Below are positions 7,791-15,687 of a stretch of DNA of 26,777 nt, in pieces. The stretch is from an uncultured Duganella sp. (lineage in GTDB: Bacteria; Pseudomonadota; Gammaproteobacteria; Burkholderiales; Burkholderiaceae): positions 1 through 26,777 of the forward strand of contig CAMLSG010000060.1 of NCBI GenBank assembly GCA_946482635.1, written 5' to 3'. The position numbers and the translations under genes were made by a program. The notes under the pieces are model-generated. The model saw nothing but the letters and a program-made list of their open reading frames with translations, searched no databases and was not told the DNA's origin. How positions within the stretch are numbered: the first letter of the stretch is position 1; each line of letters opens with the position of its first letter.

Positions 7791-9767
7791 TTGAAGCTTT
7801 CGCTGCGCGCGAAATTCTTGCTGCTGAGCGCTTTCGTCCAAGCCGTGGTGGTGGCCCTGTTGATCGGCAACAGCCTGCGCCTGATGACCAACGCCGTCAG
7901 CCGCAATGCCGACCGCGTCGCCCTCGAATATGCCGTCAACCTGAACCTGACCCTCACGCCCTACGCCAGCAGCGGCCGCCTGGGTGAACTGCGTACCTAT
8001 TGGTCGGAAATGCTGTCCGATCCGCGCGACAGCTTCCTGCGCTACATCGTCATCCTCGACGCCGACGGCGACACCATCCTCGAGGCGGGCGAGCGCCCGA
8101 CCTTCATGCCGGAATCACTGCGCCAGGCGCAATTGCGCGGCGGCGTGCGCACCTCCGTCGACGGTGGCCTGCTGCACGCCCAGGCGCCCCTGCTATTGAA
8201 GGACAATCGCGTCGGCATGCTGCATTTTGGCCTGTCGACCGTCGACCTGGTGACCGCGCGCGACGACGTGCTGCGCCAGGGCGGCCTGATCGCCCTGCTC
8301 GGCTTTGCCCTCGCCTTGCTGCTGTTCTTTGCCCTGACGCGTGGCGTGGGCCAGCGCCTGGGCATGCTGGCCAACCACGCCGAGCGGCTGGCAGACGGCC
8401 AGTTCAGCCAACTGCCGGAAAGCGGCGGCGACGAACTGGAAGTGGTGACCCATTCGCTCAACCTGATGAGCGCAGCCCTGCGCGAACGCATCGCCCAGCT
8501 GGAAGACTCGCAGCGCCGCCTGCGCGAGTCGGAAGAACGCTTCCGTACCCTGTTCGACATGACGCCTCTGCCGCTGTCGGTATCCGACCAGGAAGGCCGC
8601 ATCATCGCCGCCAACCAGGCGCTGGCCCGCACCTTTGGCACCCCGCTGCACGAGCTGATTGGCAGGCGTTCGGACGAAGTGACTTTCTGGGCGTCGCCGA
8701 GCGAGCGCCAGCGCATCTGGAACGAGTTCCGCCTGCATGGCGTGGTGCGCGGCGAAATGGCCGATGTCATGCTGCCGGACGGCGGGCCGGGACAGGTGGC
8801 GATCTGGTCGTCCTCTCTGCTCCTGGACGGCAAGCACGCCATCATCTGGGCCCTGCTCGACCTGACCCAGGAGATGAAGGCCAAGCAGCAATTACGCGAA
8901 TTGAACGATGCGCTGGAGTCGCGGGTACGCGAACGTTCAGCCGCGCTGGAACAGGCCAACCGCGACCTGTCGCACGCGCTGGAGACCTTGCAACGCACCC
9001 AGCACGACCTGATCGCGGCAGAAAAAATGGCTTCCCTCGGCTCGCTGGTGGCCGGCATTGCACACGAACTGAATACACCGATCGGCAATAGCCTGCTGGC
9101 CTCCACCGCACTGGACGACCGCGTGAAGGAATTCAAACTGTCGGTCGCCGATGGCTCGGTCAGGCGCTCCACGCTGAATCATCACCTGGAAGAAGTGCAG
9201 CTCGCATGCGGCCTGATTTCCAGCTCTTTGGAAAAGGCGGCTTCGCTGATCGCCTCGTTCAAGCAGATTGCAGTGGACCAGACCAACGACCAGCGCCGCC
9301 GCTTCCGCCTGCAGGCAGTGGCGCTCGATACCGCCGCGACTTACATGCCGCGTCTGCGCCGCAGCGCGATCCAGATGGAAGTCGACGTGCCATACGAGCT
9401 GGAGCTCGACTCCTACCCGGGCAGCGTGTACCAGGTCTTCAACAACCTGATCAACAACTCCCTAATGCACGCCTTTGACGGCCGCACCAGCGGCCATCTC
9501 CGGCTGTCCGCCCGTGCAGTCGAAGACGGGCAGGTCGAAATCATCTTCCGCGACGACGGCGCCGGCATGACGGAAGAAGTCCTGCGCCATGTCTTCGATC
9601 CCTTCTTCACCACCAAGATGGGCAATGGCGGCACTGGGCTAGGCATGAACATCGTCTACAACATCGTCACCGGCGTGATGGGCGGGCGCATCGCCATCGA
9701 GTCGGCTCCTGGCGAAGGCACCACGGTCCGTATCTCGCTCCCGGCCAGCTCACCGCAAAGGGACTAG
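7791..9767 (+). CDS. Membrane sensor histidine kinase with HAMP and PAS domains
   Basis: A 658-residue sensor kinase. The first membrane helix is at about residues 9-28 and the second at about 164-183 ([19 protein letters not shown]), enclosing a periplasmic sensor domain of about 135 residues. HAMP follows at about 184-236, a PAS domain at about 245-360, and a long coiled coil at about 360-410. The phosphorylated histidine is H425 in [11 protein letters not shown]. Catalytic boxes are N (NNLINN, 551-556), G1 (DDGAG, 588-592), F (FDPFFTT, 602-608) and G2 (GGTGLGM, 613-619). The start is a TTG at 7791 with GGGGAG six bases upstream. No response regulator is adjacent, so it is an orphan kinase. 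Its TAG stop overlaps the convergent ureG stop. Signal unknown; the PstS-like protein upstream is a candidate partner. Confidence 0.9.
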   Translation: MKLSLRAKFLLLSAFVQAVVVALLIGNSLRLMTNAVSRNADRVALEYAVNLNLTLTPYASSGRLGELRTYWSEMLSDPRDSFLRYIVILDADGDTILEAGERPTFMPESLRQAQLRGGVRTSVDGGLLHAQAPLLLKDNRVGMLHFGLSTVDLVTARDDVLRQGGLIALLGFALALLLFFALTRGVGQRLGMLANHAERLADGQFSQLPESGGDELEVVTHSLNLMSAALRERIAQLEDSQRRLRESEERFRTLFDMTPLPLSVSDQEGRIIAANQALARTFGTPLHELIGRRSDEVTFWASPSERQRIWNEFRLHGVVRGEMADVMLPDGGPGQVAIWSSSLLLDGKHAIIWALLDLTQEMKAKQQLRELNDALESRVRERSAALEQANRDLSHALETLQRTQHDLIAAEKMASLGSLVAGIAHELNTPIGNSLLASTALDDRVKEFKLSVADGSVRRSTLNHHLEEVQLACGLISSSLEKAASLIASFKQIAVDQTNDQRRRFRLQAVALDTAATYMPRLRRSAIQMEVDVPYELELDSYPGSVYQVFNNLINNSLMHAFDGRTSGHLRLSARAVEDGQVEIIFRDDGAGMTEEVLRHVFDPFFTTKMGNGGTGLGMNIVYNIVTGVMGGRIAIESAPGEGTTVRISLPASSPQRD

Positions 9768-10396
9768 CGCGATGCCTGGGAAGATGCCATGCCCAGCAAA
9801 CCCTGCTCGCGAATGAAGCCGACCACGTCCTTCACGCCTTGCCCGCTGCGCAAATTGGTGAACACGAAAGGACGTTCGCCCCGCTGCCGCGCCGCGTCGC
9901 GCGCCATCACTTCCAGGTCGGCGCCTACATGCGGCGCCAGGTCCGTCTTGTTGATGATCAGCAGGTCTGAACGCGTGATGCCCGGCCCGCCCTTGCGCGG
10001 TATTTTCTCGCCGCCCGCCACATCGATGACGTACAGCGTCAGGTCCGACAGCTCCGGACTGAAGGTCGCGGCGAGATTGTCGCCGCCGGATTCGACCAGG
10101 ATCAGGTCAAGCGCCGGGAAATCCGCCTGCAGGCGCGCGATCGCCTCCAGGTTGATCGAAGCATCCTCGCGGATCGCGGTGTGCGGGCAGCCGCCAGTTT
10201 CCACGCCCATCAGGCGCTCCGGCGGCAGCGCCTGGGCGCGCAGCAGGATCTCCATGTCTTCGCGGGTGTAGATGTCATTGGTAATCACGGCCATGTCGTA
10301 GTCGTCGCGCATGGCTTTGCACAGCATTTCGCACAGGGCGGTTTTGCCGGAGCCGACCGGGCCGCCGATGCCGACGCGCAGGGGATTGGATGCCAT
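9764..10396 (-). CDS. ureG: Urease accessory GTPase UreG
   Basis: UreG is the SIMIBI-class GTPase that carries nickel and drives its insertion into apo-urease with UreD and UreF. The 210-residue protein has P-loop GGPVGSGKT (11-19), the metal-binding CPH motif (C70-P-H72, [11 protein letters not shown]), [15 protein letters not shown] and the guanine-specificity motif NKTD. The ATG at 10396 is preceded by AAGGA and lies 10 bases after ureF; the frame stays open far upstream, but that sequence is the antisense shadow of ureF. The stop shares the palindrome CTAG with the stop of the convergent kinase gene. Confidence 0.97.
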   Translation of the reverse strand: MASNPLRVGIGGPVGSGKTALCEMLCKAMRDDYDMAVITNDIYTREDMEILLRAQALPPERLMGVETGGCPHTAIREDASINLEAIARLQADFPALDLILVESGGDNLAATFSPELSDLTLYVIDVAGGEKIPRKGGPGITRSDLLIINKTDLAPHVGADLEVMARDAARQRGERPFVFTNLRSGQGVKDVVGFIREQGLLGMASSQASR

Positions 10397-10406
10397 GGTA
10401 ATTCCT

Positions 10407-11066
10407 TTATGAACGGTAAAGCCTGCCGTGCTGCACCTCGTGCCGCATCGACAGCAGGGAAAGCCCGGGCGCCCAGTTGGACATGTCCGCATCGTCCAGC
10501 GCTTGCGCGGTTCGGGCCGCGTCTTCGATCTCGGGGCGCAGCGACAGCAACAGCCGCTGGCCTGCCACCTGCCCGAGCGGGATGGATTTGACGCACACCA
10601 GCACCTGGTTCTCGGCCCAGCCGAACAGCATGGCCAGCAGCGCGGCCTCGTGCGGTACGCCCAGCGCATGCACGGCCCGCGCCAGCGCGGCGAGATAGGC
10701 TTCCTCGCCTTCGGCGGCCGGCGCCAGCTCCAGTTCGTCCAGCAGGCGCGCCAGCGAAAAGCCCATCTGCACGGACTCCGCGCGCAGTTCCGCCGTGTCG
10801 CGCGAGGCCAGGCAGCGCTCGGCCCAGCAAGCTGCAGCCGCCGCATCGCCTGCCGCGTGCGCGCGCAGCAGGCGCCAGAACAGCGGCGCGTCCCAGCGCG
10901 CCAGCACTTCGTGCAGCATGCTGCGCATCCAGGCGCGCGCCGTGGCCGCATCGTGCACGCTGCCCTCTTCCAGCGCCGCCTCCAGGCCTTGCGAATAGCT
11001 GTAGGCGCCCACCGGCAGCGCCGGGCTGGCGAATTGCAGCAGATGCAGCAGCGCCTGCGCCTCCAT
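10407..11066 (-). CDS. ureF: Urease accessory protein UreF
   Basis: UreF bridges UreD and UreG in the nickel-insertion complex and acts as a GTPase regulator. The product is 219 residues if started at the ATG at 11066. The family opening [25 protein letters not shown] is present, as are mostly helical sequences and the C-terminal [18 protein letters not shown], typical of UreF. A TTG at 11072 would give two more residues and overlap the ureE stop as TTGA, so either start is possible. Position between ureE and ureG is the standard urease order. Confidence 0.95.
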   Translation of the reverse strand: MEAQALLHLLQFASPALPVGAYSYSQGLEAALEEGSVHDAATARAWMRSMLHEVLARWDAPLFWRLLRAHAAGDAAAAACWAERCLASRDTAELRAESVQMGFSLARLLDELELAPAAEGEEAYLAALARAVHALGVPHEAALLAMLFGWAENQVLVCVKSIPLGQVAGQRLLLSLRPEIEDAARTAQALDDADMSNWAPGLSLLSMRHEVQHGRLYRS

Positions 11067-11068
11067 TT

Positions 11069-11560
11069 TCAAGCGTCCGCCGGGCGATGTATCTTCTGCC
11101 GCAACGGCACCGGGGCCAGCGGGTGGCCGTGCCCATGGCCGCCGGAATAGGCGCCGGGCTCCGGCTCGAAGGCCGCCAGGTCTTCCGTGACAACCGCACC
11201 CAACCCGGCCAGCATATCGCGCAGCACGGGATCGACGCGGATGCGCAGGTAGCCGTCGCCCACTTCCACCTGGCTATGGCGATTGCCAAGGTGGAAGGCG
11301 CAGCGCAGCAGGCCATGCGCATCGGCGGCGCGCACGGTGTAGACCGGCTCCGCAGCCGCGCGCACGCGCGCCACGAAGCCGGCTTCACCGGTCAGCAGGT
11401 CGCCCTCGCGCAGCACCGTACCGCGCGCAGTGAACAGGGCGATCTCCTCGCCCGACACCAGGCGCGCGCGCTGGCGGCACTTCTCGCGCTGGTCGTATGT
11501 CAGTACCAGCTCACCGTCGACGCGGTCGGCGGCGGCCAGTTTGGTGTGCAGGGTCAGCAT
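11069..11560 (-). CDS. ureE: Urease accessory nickel chaperone UreE
   Basis: UreE is the dimeric metallochaperone that delivers nickel to the UreG/UreF/UreD complex. The 163-residue protein contains the conserved GNRHSQVEV segment with the interface nickel-binding histidine region. Near the C-terminus it has only a short histidine stretch, GGHGHGH, compared with the long His-rich tail of Klebsiella UreE. The ATG at 11560 lies 13 bases after ureC; the frame upstream is a shadow of ureC. Confidence 0.95.
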   Translation of the reverse strand: MLTLHTKLAAADRVDGELVLTYDQREKCRQRARLVSGEEIALFTARGTVLREGDLLTGEAGFVARVRAAAEPVYTVRAADAHGLLRCAFHLGNRHSQVEVGDGYLRIRVDPVLRDMLAGLGAVVTEDLAAFEPEPGAYSGGHGHGHPLAPVPLRQKIHRPADA

Positions 11561-11573
11561 GGTCTTCGCTTTC

Positions 11574-13274
11574 TCAGAACAGGAAATAGCGCTGCGCCAT
11601 CGGCAGCACGGGCGCGGCTTCGCACACCAGCAACTGGCCGTCGGCGCGCACTTCATAGGTTTCGGGGTCGACCTCCATGTGCGGGGTCGCACCGTTGTGG
11701 ACCATATCGGCTTTGCGCAACTGGCGGGTGGCGCGCACCGGCACCGCGCGCTTGGCCAGTCCGAGGCGTTGCGCCACGCCTGCCTCGAACGCCGCCTGCG
11801 ACACGAAGGTCAGCGACTTTTTCAAGCCGCCGCCAAAGGCGCCGAACATCGGCCGCATGTACACCGGCTGCGGCGTGGGAATCGAGGCATTGGGATCGCC
11901 CATCTGGGCACAGGCAATCATGCCGCCTTTCAGCACCATGGACGGCTTGACGCCGAAGAAGGCCGGCCGCCACAACACCAGGTCGGCCAGCTTGCCCACT
12001 TCAAGCGAGCCAACTACATGCGAAATGCCATGGGCGATGGCTGGATTGATGGTGTACTTGGCCACGTAGCGCTTGACGCGCGTGTTGTCGTTGCGGCTGT
12101 CGTCGCCGGGCAGCGGGCCGCGCTGCACCTTCATCTTGTGCGCCGTCTGCCAGGTCCGCATGATGACTTCTCCCACCCGACCCATGGCCTGCGAGTCGGA
12201 CGACATCATCGAGATCGCCCCCAGGTCGTGCAGGATGTCCTCGGCCGCAATCGTTTCGCGGCGGATGCGCGATTCTGCAAATGCCACGTCTTCCGCGATG
12301 GCGGCGTCCAGGTGGTGGCACACCATCAGCATGTCCAGGTGCTCGTCCAGGGTGTTGACGGTGAACGGGCGGGTCGGGTTGGTGGACGACGGCAGCACGT
12401 TGGACTGTCCCACCGCCGCGATGATGTCCGGCGCATGGCCGCCGCCCGCCCCTTCGGTGTGGAAGGTATGGATGGTGCGGTCCTTGAACGCCGCCAGCGT
12501 CGCCTCCAGGAAGCCGCCCTCGTTCAGCGTGTCGGTATGGATGGCGACCTGCACGTCCATGCGGTCGGCCACCGTCAGGCAGTTGTCGATCGCCGCCGGT
12601 GTGCTGCCCCAGTCCTCATGCAGCTTCATGCCGATGGCGCCGGCCTCGACCTGCTCCTCCAGCGGACGCGGCAAACTGACGTTGCCTTTGCCCAGGAAGC
12701 CCAGGTTCATGGGGAAGGCGTCGGCCGCCGCCAGCATGGCGTGGATATGCCATGGACCGGGCGTGCAGGTGGTGGCCGCCGTGCCGACCGCTGGCCCCGT
12801 GCCGCCGCCGATCATGGTGGTCACGCCCGATGCCAGCGCTTCGTCGATCTGCTGCGGACAGATGAAATGGATGTGCGTGTCGACTCCGCCGGCAGTGATG
12901 ATCATGCCCTCGCCCGCAATGATCTCGGTGGCGCCGCCGATGGCCATGGTGACGCCGGGCTGGATGTCGGGGTTGCCGGCCTTGCCGATGGCCGCGATCT
13001 GGCCATCTTTCAGGCCGATATCGGCTTTCACGATGCCCCAGTGGTCGAGGATCACGGCATTGGTGATCACCGTGTCCATCACGTCCCGGTGCGGCAGCTG
13101 GGATTGTCCCATGCCGTCGCGGATCACCTTGCCGCCTCCGAACTTCACTTCTTCGCCGGGAATGGCGTAGTCATGTTCGATCTCGATGAACAGTTCGGTA
13201 TCGGCCAGGCGGATGCGGTCGCCCGTGGTCGGCCCGAACATTTCCGCATAGGCGCGGCGCGAAATCCGGGCCAT
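11574..13274 (-). CDS. ureC: Urease alpha (catalytic) subunit UreC
   Basis: UreC hydrolyses urea to ammonia and carbamate at a dinuclear nickel site. At 566 residues it has normal length, and the ligands fall at the classical positions: H134 and H136 (VDTHIHF), carbamylated K217 ([12 protein letters not shown]), H246 ([11 protein letters not shown]), H272 ([12 protein letters not shown]) and D360 ([10 protein letters not shown]). The mobile flap carries C319 and H320 (MVCHHLD). All catalytic residues are intact, so an active enzyme is expected. The ATG shares one base with the ureB stop (TAATG). It ends in RYFLF, as usual. Confidence 0.98.
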   Translation of the reverse strand: MARISRRAYAEMFGPTTGDRIRLADTELFIEIEHDYAIPGEEVKFGGGKVIRDGMGQSQLPHRDVMDTVITNAVILDHWGIVKADIGLKDGQIAAIGKAGNPDIQPGVTMAIGGATEIIAGEGMIITAGGVDTHIHFICPQQIDEALASGVTTMIGGGTGPAVGTAATTCTPGPWHIHAMLAAADAFPMNLGFLGKGNVSLPRPLEEQVEAGAIGMKLHEDWGSTPAAIDNCLTVADRMDVQVAIHTDTLNEGGFLEATLAAFKDRTIHTFHTEGAGGGHAPDIIAAVGQSNVLPSSTNPTRPFTVNTLDEHLDMLMVCHHLDAAIAEDVAFAESRIRRETIAAEDILHDLGAISMMSSDSQAMGRVGEVIMRTWQTAHKMKVQRGPLPGDDSRNDNTRVKRYVAKYTINPAIAHGISHVVGSLEVGKLADLVLWRPAFFGVKPSMVLKGGMIACAQMGDPNASIPTPQPVYMRPMFGAFGGGLKKSLTFVSQAAFEAGVAQRLGLAKRAVPVRATRQLRKADMVHNGATPHMEVDPETYEVRADGQLLVCEAAPVLPMAQRYFLF

Positions 13275-13591
13275 TATCCCTCCCCGTCCAATGCGCCCAT
13301 CACCAGGGCGTTGAAGCCGTACACGTGGCGCGTGCCGGCCAGCGCGACCAACTGCACCGTGCGGCGCTGGCCAGGCTCGAAGCGCACGGCGGTGCCGGCT
13401 GCGATATCGAGCCGCATGCCGCGCGCCTGCGCGCGATCGAACTGCAGGGCCGCGTTAACCTCGAAAAAATGGAAATGCGACCCGACCTGCACCGGCCGGT
13501 CGCCGCTATTGGCCACCACCAGGGTGCAGCCGGCGCGGCCGGCGTTGAGCGCGATGTCGCCTTCTTCAAGCAGGTATTCGCCAGGTATCAT
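13274..13591 (-). CDS. ureB: Urease beta subunit UreB
   Basis: Structural, non-catalytic subunit of the three-subunit bacterial urease. The 105-residue protein starts [19 protein letters not shown] and contains [21 protein letters not shown] and [18 protein letters not shown], the family core. It is a separate polypeptide, not fused to UreA as in Helicobacter. It starts seven bases after ureA and overlaps ureC by one base. Confidence 0.97.
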   Translation of the reverse strand: MIPGEYLLEEGDIALNAGRAGCTLVVANSGDRPVQVGSHFHFFEVNAALQFDRAQARGMRLDIAAGTAVRFEPGQRRTVQLVALAGTRHVYGFNALVMGALDGEG

Positions 13592-13598
13592 GCCGTCC

Positions 13599-13901
13599 TC
13601 AAACGATGGGGTGGTGGACGGTGACCAGCTTGGTCCCGTCTGGAAAGGTCGCTTCGACCTGGATATCGGAGATCATTTCGGGCACGCCCTCCATCACCTC
13701 GTCGCGCGCCAGCACCTGGGCGCCCTCGGCCATCAGCTGGGCCACGGTCTTGCCGTCGCGCGCGCCCTCCAGGATGGCCGCGCTGATCAGGGCCACGGCT
13801 TCCGGGTAATTGAGCTTGAGGCCGCGCGCACGGCGGCGTTCGGCCAGCAGCGCAGCGGTGAACAGCAGCAGTTTGTCTTTTTCGCGTGGAGAGAGATCCA
13901 T
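13599..13901 (-). CDS. ureA: Urease gamma subunit UreA
   Basis: Smallest structural urease subunit, 100 residues. [44 protein letters not shown] and the ending [13 protein letters not shown] are all family hallmarks. The ATG is one base after the ureD stop, indicating coupled expression of accessory and structural genes. Confidence 0.98.
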   Translation of the reverse strand: MDLSPREKDKLLLFTAALLAERRRARGLKLNYPEAVALISAAILEGARDGKTVAQLMAEGAQVLARDEVMEGVPEMISDIQVEATFPDGTKLVTVHHPIV

Positions 13902-13902
13902 A

Positions 13903-14745
13903 TCAGGTATTCCATATCCGGAGTTCGGTTGCAGGGCGCTCCATCCAGTACGGGCGCATGGTTTGCCAGGCCAGCGCCATCAGCTTGCGCGCCTGTTCGG
14001 CATCGTGGCCCAGGTAGCGCAACACCAGCACGGATTTGAGGGCGGTCGCGCCCAACGCGGGATCCAGCGCGCGCAACTGCGCAAGAAGCGCAGCGTCGGC
14101 GGAACGTCCCGCTGCCAGCAAGGTGGCGCAGACCATCGCGCCACCCAGTACATGGGGACTTTGCATGGCGCTGCTGCCGCCGTGCAGCAAGCCCTGGTCC
14201 CACCACAGCAGGTGTCCGGCCTGGCGCACCTGGAGCTGCTGGCGCACCGTGCCGCTTGCAAAACGCTCGCCGCTGGCGCTGCGGCCAAAGCACAGGACGT
14301 CGCAGCCAAGGTAGCGCGCGCCGGGGGCAAGGTCGACCTCGTGCACCAGATGCGCATCCGTGGCATCGAAGAAGATGGTTTCCTGCGGCAGCCATTCCAC
14401 GCGTGCATCCGGCCCGGCCACGATCCTGACCCGCTGCCACGCCGGCCGGCCATTGGCGCGGTACCACTTGGCGGCGCCTGGCGTGGTCAGCAGGGCATGC
14501 GATCCGGCGCTGGCCGTGATGTCGATGGACAGTTCGTCACCGCCCGCAATGCCGGCCGGTGGATGCAGCAAGATGTTGTGGCAGACGGCTTCCCCTTCTG
14601 GATAGAAGGCTTTTTGCACGCGCAAGGGACCGCTGTGAGCGCGCTGCACCAGCCGCGTTGCAGCGCCAGCGCGCGCATAGCCCAGGCCCAGGCTGGCGCG
14701 CCACGACACGGGAGAAAGGGGGGCAGCGGGAAGATCCATGCGCAT
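13903..14745 (-). CDS. ureD: Urease accessory protein UreD (UreH)
   Basis: UreD is the scaffold that binds apo-urease and, with UreF and UreG, provides the route for nickel delivery. From the ATG at 14745 it is 280 residues; an ATG two codons later (14739) is equally usable. Family segments are [44 protein letters not shown] and [17 protein letters not shown]. The start is 11 bases after the nickel-permease stop; the open frame upstream overlaps that gene and lacks family sequence. Confidence 0.94.
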   Translation of the reverse strand: MRMDLPAAPLSPVSWRASLGLGYARAGAATRLVQRAHSGPLRVQKAFYPEGEAVCHNILLHPPAGIAGGDELSIDITASAGSHALLTTPGAAKWYRANGRPAWQRVRIVAGPDARVEWLPQETIFFDATDAHLVHEVDLAPGARYLGCDVLCFGRSASGERFASGTVRQQLQVRQAGHLLWWDQGLLHGGSSAMQSPHVLGGAMVCATLLAAGRSADAALLAQLRALDPALGATALKSVLVLRYLGHDAEQARKLMALAWQTMRPYWMERPATELRIWNT

Positions 14746-14756
14746 GACGGCCACCA

Positions 14757-15590
14757 CTATCCGAGCGAGGCGTCGGTGCGCGCAGCCGCGCGCAGCCGCG
14801 CCATGGCCACGGCCATCAGGAAGCTGCCGGCCAGCACTGCCACCAGTGCCGCGCCGAGGGCCAGCTGCTTGCCATCGCTCCATGTGCCGATGGCCGGCGA
14901 TGACAGCTTCAGCACGCCGAAACCCGCCACCAGGAAACTCAGGCCGGCCACCACCCAGCCCATGATGCGCGAGGCCAGCACTGCCGTCTCGCCGCTACGG
15001 CGCAGCAGGCGCGCAATCCAGACCCCATGCACGCCATCGGCCACCAACATCCCCAGCGTAAACAAGACGCCCAGTAACAATGCATGCCGCCATCCGCCGA
15101 ACTCGGTGGCGGCCATGGCAAACAGGCTGGCCTGGCTCACAGTGTCGAACGACAAGGCGAACAAGGCGCCCACCAGTGCCACCCCGCCCGGTTCCGATGC
15201 GGCGGCCAGCCGTCCCAGGAAGCGGCCTTTCAAGCCCGCCGGCGCGACCATCTGCCCGCGAGGCGCGCCAAGCAGCGCCTGCACGTTCAACAGTCCCAGG
15301 CCGACCAGGCAGGCGATCGAGACCCAGGCGCCGCACAGCTCAAGCCAGGCCGGCGGTTGCCAGTGTCCCGCCAGTGTGCTGAGCGCCACCGCGATGGCTA
15401 TGACGACCGCGCCGTGGCCAAGGGAGAACCAGGCGCCGCACTGGCGCGCCAGGCGTGGCCGTGCCGCCATGTTCCAGCGGGCCAGCCCGTCGATCGTCGC
15501 CAAGTGGTCAGCGTCGAAGCCGTGCCTCAAGCCAAGGCTGAGCACCAGCAAGCAAAGTCCAATCAAATTGTCGGGAAGGGCATCGGCCAT
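14757..15590 (-). CDS. NiCoT-family nickel/cobalt permease
   Basis: A 277-residue inner-membrane permease of the NiCoT type (HoxN/NixA relatives), very likely supplying nickel to the urease. The diagnostic HX4DH motif is at residues 23-29 (H23, D28, H29 in RHGFDADHLATIDGLAR). Further NiCoT-like signatures are FSLGHGAVV and LSFDTVSQASL. About eight hydrophobic helices are visible. It heads the ureDABCEFG operon. The ATG at 15590 follows AGGAG by only one base, while a TTG three codons upstream lacks a Shine-Dalgarno, so the exact start is uncertain. Cobalt transport cannot be excluded, but the operon argues for nickel. Confidence 0.87.
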   Translation of the reverse strand: MADALPDNLIGLCLLVLSLGLRHGFDADHLATIDGLARWNMAARPRLARQCGAWFSLGHGAVVIAIAVALSTLAGHWQPPAWLELCGAWVSIACLVGLGLLNVQALLGAPRGQMVAPAGLKGRFLGRLAAASEPGGVALVGALFALSFDTVSQASLFAMAATEFGGWRHALLLGVLFTLGMLVADGVHGVWIARLLRRSGETAVLASRIMGWVVAGLSFLVAGFGVLKLSSPAIGTWSDGKQLALGAALVAVLAGSFLMAVAMARLRAAARTDASLG

Positions 15591-15602
15591 GCTCCTCAAT
15601 AA

Positions 15603-15617
15603 GCAAGACGCATACCA
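15603..15617 (-). promoter_or_regulatory. Possible sigma-54 -24/-12 element for the nickel permease-urease operon
   Basis: Read on the - strand: TGGTAT, five bases, TTGCTT. The GG and GC doublets have the obligatory 10-base gap. The predicted transcription start (about 15591) would fall directly at the permease ATG, giving an almost leaderless message, so this may be a chance match. Confidence 0.3.
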
Positions 15618-15637
15618 GTTGCGACAGGCGTTCAGAT

Positions 15638-15653
15638 GGGCATAGTAATTGCA
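15638..15653 (+). promoter_or_regulatory. Sigma-54-type -24/-12 promoter for the permease-kinase gene
   Basis: GGGCAT, five bases (AGTAA), TTGCA: the GG (15639-15640) and GC (15651-15652) doublets are separated by exactly 10 bases, and the -12 half TTGCA is perfect. The predicted start near 15664 is about 24 bases before the ATG at 15688. The -24 half deviates from TGGCAC at its first and last bases. No consensus NtrC site was found in the short intergenic region; it could lie further upstream. Confidence 0.5.
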
Positions 15654-15661
15654 TTAATGCA
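15650..15661. repeat. 12-base perfect palindrome TGCATTAATGCA
   Basis: A perfect palindrome in the 97-base divergent region between the nickel permease and the permease-kinase gene, overlapping the -12 element of the sigma-54-like promoter. Its position would suit a repressor or activator acting on either gene; its role is unknown. Confidence 0.4.
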
Positions 15662-15687
15662 GTAGCCAGCACGAATCCCGCAAACCC

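Noticed and set aside
10024..10030. TGACGTA half-site copy of the candidate operator
   Set aside because: Lies inside ureG coding sequence and has no inverted partner; similar single matches (for example near 19347) are also coding.
11430..14039. Very long open frame on the + strand through the urease genes
   Set aside because: It is antisense to ureE, ureC, ureB and ureA, which have full family matches; its composition is the low-complexity shadow expected at high GC.
15650..15661. TGCATTAATGCA as an NtrC binding site
   Set aside because: The half-site spacing is far shorter than the NtrC consensus; kept only as an unexplained palindrome.
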